A DNA stretch of 64,000 nt from CAZDDB01 sp963843285 (GTDB lineage Bacteria > Acidobacteriota > HRBIN11 > JAKEFK01): NCBI GenBank assembly GCA_963843285.1, contig CAWJJO010000002.1, positions 248,001 to 312,000 on the forward strand, given 5' to 3'. Shown one piece after another: positions 60,074-64,000 of the stretch (its first letter is position 1; every line of letters starts with the position of its first letter). The translations under genes and the position numbers were made by a program. Under the pieces are notes generated by a model. That model was given only the letters and a program-made list of their open reading frames with translations. It searched no databases and was not told the DNA's origin.

Positions 60074-61018
60074 TTATCTTGATGGTTGATCCGACTCCGG
60101 GACCTCTTCGGAAGGATTCTCCGGATTTTCTTCTTCCTGTGGAGCCGTTTCTTGTGGCGGGCTTGCAGATTTCTTTTCGACCGGCTGAGGGGGATTCCAG
60201 GACTGAAGTTTTGCGATTTGTGATCGGACCTGCTCAGCCAGTTCATCGGTCCGCGACTTAAAGAAACTGGAATTTTCTATAGAACCAAATCCAATCGCCG
60301 TATTGTAATAATTCCGGATGCCGGAAACTGCATCGCCGAAGGCCTTGTAGCCATCCTCATAACCTTTGGGAGCGCGGGATAAACGTTGCTGAAGGTCATC
60401 CAGAGACGCAATACTCGAAGCAATCGAATCCTTGAGTCCTAGCGCTGACTCTGTGGCAAGATATTCAGTGACTGCATTTTTTGGATCGCCACCGGTGCTG
60501 GAAGCCATTTCCCAATTCGTGAAAATGCTGGAGGTGAGGGTGCCCAGTTCCTCCATGGTTTCGGTCATTCTGGGGCCGGCTTCCTTCAATTGACGCGCAT
60601 AGGCTTCCGGAATAAAGACGCCTGGTTCGGAGTAATCTGCCAGATCTTCAATTGGCTCGCCGATGTCCATATCGCCGTATTTCTCTTTCAGTCGATCTAT
60701 ATCGTCTTTTGTGTAAACTCGGGCCTTCTTTTTCGTCTGTGATGCGGGCGCGGGCTTGGTCTCTTCGTGCGTGACGGGTTCAGACGCCGCTACCGGCTGT
60801 GCAGCGTTCGCCTCCGTCATCTTATTCAGATCCAGCGAGCTTTTCTTCAGAGAATACCGGGTCCCGCTATCATCTTTGAAGAGAACGCTGTCCGCTGATT
60901 CTGAAATCAGAGTGCCGGTCATAACTTTTCCGTTTTTTAACACAACTGTATAACCCTCGGCCGAGTATACAGAGACACAGAATAGAAGAACAAGAGGTGA
61001 TAAGAAACGTTTGGACAT
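60074..61018 (-). CDS. Exported protein of unknown function
   Basis: A 314-residue protein with a signal peptide (KRFLSPLVLLFCVSVYSAEG). Near the start is a short strand pair VVLKNGKVMTGTLISESADS, a motif seen in many uncharacterised bacterial proteins. A Pro/Ala/Lys-rich linker and a mostly helical domain follow, with an acidic Glu/Pro-rich tail. Function not known. Good ribosome site (GGAGGAG). It is divergent from the YtxH gene. Confidence 0.7.
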   Translation of the reverse strand: MSKRFLSPLVLLFCVSVYSAEGYTVVLKNGKVMTGTLISESADSVLFKDDSGTRYSLKKSSLDLNKMTEANAAQPVAASEPVTHEETKPAPASQTKKKARVYTKDDIDRLKEKYGDMDIGEPIEDLADYSEPGVFIPEAYARQLKEAGPRMTETMEELGTLTSSIFTNWEMASSTGGDPKNAVTEYLATESALGLKDSIASSIASLDDLQQRLSRAPKGYEDGYKAFGDAVSGIRNYYNTAIGFGSIENSSFFKSRTDELAEQVRSQIAKLQSWNPPQPVEKKSASPPQETAPQEEENPENPSEEVPESDQPSR

Positions 61019-61182
61019 AGCTCCTCCGTCGATCTAAGTGTGAAACATTGTACCACAACCGAATTCGTTTGATCCGTCTTTTGACTGCCATCAGCGCCTG
61101 CGGGAGGAGTCTCCGCGACTTGCAAAACCAAATCAAGAGACCGATATTTGGTACGTAATTAAGTTATTCATAGGAGGAATTT

Positions 61183-61518
61183 ATGAGCCGCAGTGGTGAA
61201 AAGTTTGCGATGGTATTTCTTGGTGCTCTTGCCGGGGCTACGGTAGCTCTTCTAGTCGCCCCCCAAGCCGGTGAAAAGACTCGCCGTCAAATTGCAAAAT
61301 ACGGAAAAAAGGCAGGAAGCCGCGCTCAGAAATTTGTGGGTGAAATCGCCGACGCCATGGATGACGTGCTGGGCGATGTGCTGACATTTAGCGACAATAA
61401 GATTGAAAAAGGGAAGGAGCTTACCAGCCGCGCGCATACGGAAATATTGGAAGTTCTGGATGCTGGACGGAAGTACATCGAAGAAGAACGTACAAAACTC
61501 GATAAGATTTTCAAATAA
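61183..61518 (+). CDS. YtxH-domain protein
   Basis: A 111-residue protein. An N-terminal glycine/alanine-rich helix (GALAGATVALLVAPQAGEKTR) is the YtxH signature; a long charged helical tail follows. It is thought to be a small membrane-associated stress protein in Gram-positive and other bacteria. Strong ribosome site (AGGAGG). The upstream divergent gap (61019-61182) contains a small GCGG/CCGC hairpin. Confidence 0.88.
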   Translation: MSRSGEKFAMVFLGALAGATVALLVAPQAGEKTRRQIAKYGKKAGSRAQKFVGEIADAMDDVLGDVLTFSDNKIEKGKELTSRAHTEILEVLDAGRKYIEEERTKLDKIFK

Positions 61519-61536
61519 ACGTTTCTACTTAACCTT

Positions 61537-61605
61537 GGAGACCCGGGCCTCCGTGCCCGGGAGAGTATCGACCATCATTCTAAACGGCGGGCAGGGACGC
61601 CCGCG
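61537..61605. repeat. Two GC-rich hairpin repeats
   Basis: CCCGGGCctccgtGCCCGGG (61542-61561) and GCGGGCagggacGCCCGC (61587-61604). Same two families as 40168 and 45694, here between the convergent ytxH and lspA genes. Confidence 0.75.
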
Positions 61606-61608
61606 CGC

Positions 61609-62112
61609 CTACAAAGACTGAGATGGCGCGGGTTCGTGTCGCACGGACATAAACAGCAGCAAGATTCCGACTCCAACGCAGATCGAAGAATCGGCGACAT
61701 TGAAAAACGGCCAGTGGTAATCGAACCAGTGCAGATCAATGAAGTCGATTACGTGTCCATTCCGCAAGCGGTCGAATAGATTTCCAAGCGCTCCGCCCAG
61801 AACCAGAGCCAGACCCGTATACAGTTTCGGATTTCTCGCGCTGACTCGAAGAAAATAGACCAGGATCACACCCAGCGAAAGAATCGATAGGATCGATAGC
61901 AACCAGGATAAATACGGGCTGCTGACGTCAGAACCCAGACCGAACACCGCCCCCCGGTTGTGAATGTATGTCAGATTCAGAAAATTCGGAATGACTTCAA
62001 TCGTTTGATGCTCATGCATTCCTTGCGACACGATTTTCTTCGTAATCTGGTCGAGCAGGAATACGGCGATCGAAACAAGAAGATATTTCGAACGCTCCCG
62101 CCAGTGGCTCAT
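61609..62112 (-). CDS. lspA: Lipoprotein signal peptidase (signal peptidase II)
   Basis: A 167-residue, four-helix inner-membrane aspartyl protease that cleaves lipoprotein signals before the modified Cys. Catalytic Asp residues in GGALGNLFDRL and FNVADSSICVG. LDQITKKIV and IHNRGAVFGL are family blocks. The start is ATG 62112, overlapping the ileS stop (ATGA); the longer frame from 62160 would add residues from ileS. The many lipoproteins in this window fit its function. Confidence 0.96.
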   Translation of the reverse strand: MSHWRERSKYLLVSIAVFLLDQITKKIVSQGMHEHQTIEVIPNFLNLTYIHNRGAVFGLGSDVSSPYLSWLLSILSILSLGVILVYFLRVSARNPKLYTGLALVLGGALGNLFDRLRNGHVIDFIDLHWFDYHWPFFNVADSSICVGVGILLLFMSVRHEPAPSQSL

Positions 62113-64000
62113 CTTGTTTCCGCCAGGAGTTGATCCAGCACCGCAGCACAACGCGCACACACCCCTGGATAGACCAGGTTTGAGCCGACGTCACTTCGGA
62201 TTTGCCAGCAGCGGGCACATTTTTCACCCGACGCTTTTCGTATTTCAAATTTTGTCTCAGGTCCATCCTGCAACTCCGCCGTGGAAACAATGAACAGTTC
62301 CGGCAAGAACGATTCAAACCGTCTCAACACTGCATCATTCCCGGTAACAAGGACGGATGCCTCCAGCGAAGAGCCGATCTCTTTTCGCTGTCGAGCCTCC
62401 TCCAGAAGCTTCAACACCGATTCGCGGAATTCCACCAGCCTTGTCCAATCCAGTTTCTCCTGATCGCTGAGCCAATCTTTGTGCTCTGTTTCAAATTCGG
62501 TCAGATGAACCGATTCAGGTTGTCCGGAAAAATGAGACATCTCGCGCCAGACCTCTTCGCTTGTAAATGAGAAAATTGGAGCTGTCATTCGCACAAGCTC
62601 ATGAAGGATCCGAAACATCACAGTTTGGGCCGAGCGACGTTTGACACTTCGCGAGTGCGAAACATATAAGCGGTCTTTGTTGATGTCCAGATAGAAAGCA
62701 CTCATTTCCACAACGCAAAAACGGTAGATCGAATGATAGACAACATGATATTCATACCGCTCGTACCCATCGAGGACTTTACGCGATAGATCGGACAACT
62801 GCTGCAGAGCCCAGCGATCCAGGGGCTCCAGTTGATGGTCCGGCACTTGATCGATTTCCGGATTGAAGTCGTACAAATTGGACAAATGATATCGGAACGT
62901 ATTGCGGATTTTTCGATACGCCTCCGCGATCCGGGTCAGTGTTTCCTTGCCGATCGCAATCTCTTCCCGGTAGTCCACCATTGCGACCCAGGTGCGAAGG
63001 ATCTCGGCTCCGTGCGTCCTCAAGATGTCTTCAGGATCGATGTAATTGCCCAGACTTTTGGACATCTTCTTTCCTTCGGCATCGACCACCATCCCATGAG
63101 TGACAACAGTCCGGTACGGAGCCGTCCCGCGAGTCTTGATCGCCGTCATTAGAGAGCTGTTAAACCATCCGCGATATTGATCGTTCCCTTCCAGATAGAG
63201 GTCGGCAGGCCATCGCAGATCCTCTCTTCGATCCATCACAGCCGCATGACTGCAGCCTGAATCAAACCACACATCCAGGATATCGAGCCCTTTTTCAAAA
63301 TCCGTAGAATTGCAACTCTGACATTGGACGCCTTCCGGTAATAATTTCTCCGCCGGGTACGTGTACCATGCATCCGCTCCTTCCTTTTCATAAATGTCTG
63401 CAACAAAATCAAAGATGCGGTCATCGCGCAGAAACTCCTTGCACTGCTTGCAATAGAACGCAGTAATTGGCACACCCCAAACCCGCTGCCGTGATATCGT
63501 CCAGTCCGGCCGGGATTCGATCATGTTATGCATCCGATCCTCTCCCCATTTGGGAAGCCACTGCACGCGTTTGATTTCTTGCAACGCTTCCTTTCGCAGA
63601 GAATCCAGAGAAATAAACCACTGTTCGGTTGCACGAAATAGAATCGGATTGTGACATCTCGGACAATGCGGATATGTGTGATCGTATTTTTCAAAATGGA
63701 GCAGCATTTCGCTATCTCGCAAATGCGCTACAATCTTTGGATCTGCATCGAATACAAACATTCCGCCAAAAAAAGGCACGTCGGAGTAGTACCGTCCGCG
63801 TCCGTCAATCGGAGTCAGAATTTCCAGACCATACTTTACGCCGCTATAGTAATCATCGGCCCCATGGCCGGGAGCAGTATGAACGGCTCCTGTCCCCTGG
63901 TCCATGGTTACGTAATCCGCAAGAATCAAAAGGGAATCACGATCTAGAAACGGATGCCGCGCCGTCCGTTTTTCAAAGCGTTTCCCGGAAATTACAGTCA
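62109..64000 (-). CDS. ileS: Isoleucyl-tRNA synthetase, 3' part (5' end beyond the window)
   Basis: About 630 codons of a class I aminoacyl-tRNA synthetase that charges tRNA-Ile. The editing-domain block GTGAVHTAPGHG..DY, SRQRVWGVPI, the KMSKS signature (GKKMSKSLGN) and a C-terminal zinc finger (CARCW, later CARCAA) are seen. The frame is open to 64000 and the HIGH motif is outside. The order ileS-lspA is widely conserved in bacteria. Confidence 0.97.
   Translation of the reverse strand, partial: TVISGKRFEKRTARHPFLDRDSLLILADYVTMDQGTGAVHTAPGHGADDYYSGVKYGLEILTPIDGRGRYYSDVPFFGGMFVFDADPKIVAHLRDSEMLLHFEKYDHTYPHCPRCHNPILFRATEQWFISLDSLRKEALQEIKRVQWLPKWGEDRMHNMIESRPDWTISRQRVWGVPITAFYCKQCKEFLRDDRIFDFVADIYEKEGADAWYTYPAEKLLPEGVQCQSCNSTDFEKGLDILDVWFDSGCSHAAVMDRREDLRWPADLYLEGNDQYRGWFNSSLMTAIKTRGTAPYRTVVTHGMVVDAEGKKMSKSLGNYIDPEDILRTHGAEILRTWVAMVDYREEIAIGKETLTRIAEAYRKIRNTFRYHLSNLYDFNPEIDQVPDHQLEPLDRWALQQLSDLSRKVLDGYERYEYHVVYHSIYRFCVVEMSAFYLDINKDRLYVSHSRSVKRRSAQTVMFRILHELVRMTAPIFSFTSEEVWREMSHFSGQPESVHLTEFETEHKDWLSDQEKLDWTRLVEFRESVLKLLEEARQRKEIGSSLEASVLVTGNDAVLRRFESFLPELFIVSTAELQDGPETKFEIRKASGEKCARCWQIRSDVGSNLVYPGVCARCAAVLDQLLAETR

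Overview
The window is bacterial and chromosomal: about 60 protein genes on both strands, short gaps, three tRNAs, and no rRNA, phage, plasmid or CRISPR sequence. The cell looks Gram-negative. There is a TolC-type outer-membrane channel, many lipoproteins with clear lipoboxes, BamB-like periplasmic beta-propellers, a Kef antiporter, and UbiE/MenG. The mix of lipoprotein sulfatase-like enzymes (one with TPRs), Ser/Thr kinase fusions, DUF1684, SIMPL, TIG-NHL proteins and DUF1573 proteins resembles Acidobacteriota or a neighbouring phylum. That assignment is inference, since no 16S gene is present.

Layout. 1-5.2 kb: end of rdgB, a GAF-GAF-GGDEF diguanylate cyclase, a deoxynucleoside kinase, panB-panC. 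5.2-19 kb: an envelope-glycan region with a WecA/MraY-type transferase, an FAD enzyme, a GT2 plus methyltransferase pair on the other strand, multi-membrane GT-C-like proteins, two lipoprotein propellers flanking a membrane protein, a cellulose-synthase-like GT2 behind a MITE-like element and long leader, and a TIG-NHL protein. 19-26 kb: Kef antiporter, ubiE, groEL-groES under a perfect CIRCE operator, purC, an HGSNAT-like membrane protein. 26-31 kb: a tiny promoter-terminator unit, tRNA-Phe, a LivK-like lipoprotein, TerC, an alcohol dehydrogenase-like enzyme, a membrane protein. 31-37 kb: a four-PDZ HtrA protease coupled to a protease-dead relative, then a sulfatase-TPR lipoprotein. 37-48 kb: nth, two sugar-nucleotide genes, peroxiredoxin, cysM, SIMPL, CorC/HlyC, TolC, a second sulfatase. 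48-55 kb: a receiver-kinase-PATAN-TPR fusion, a Phd/VapC pair, tRNA-Arg, a second MITE copy, an APC permease, and a two-thioredoxin-fold oxidoreductase with an in-frame TGA at a catalytic cysteine codon. 55-64 kb: secreted and FHA-like unknowns, HU, tRNA-Glu, citrate synthase, YtxH, lspA, ileS.

Most intergenic gaps hold small palindromic repeats of a few families. Several run into genes and supply stop codons, a C-terminal tail, and probably a whole lipoprotein signal peptide.

The most interesting points are: the in-frame TGA in a UxxC context (53997-53999), a possible selenoprotein; the repeat-derived signal peptide (36711-36741); the matched pair of 157-bp terminal-inverted-repeat elements; the ~60-nt transcription unit at 26213-26271; and the four-module signalling fusion at 48382. 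groEL carries a one-base frameshift that may be a sequencing error. The same caution applies to the TGA.
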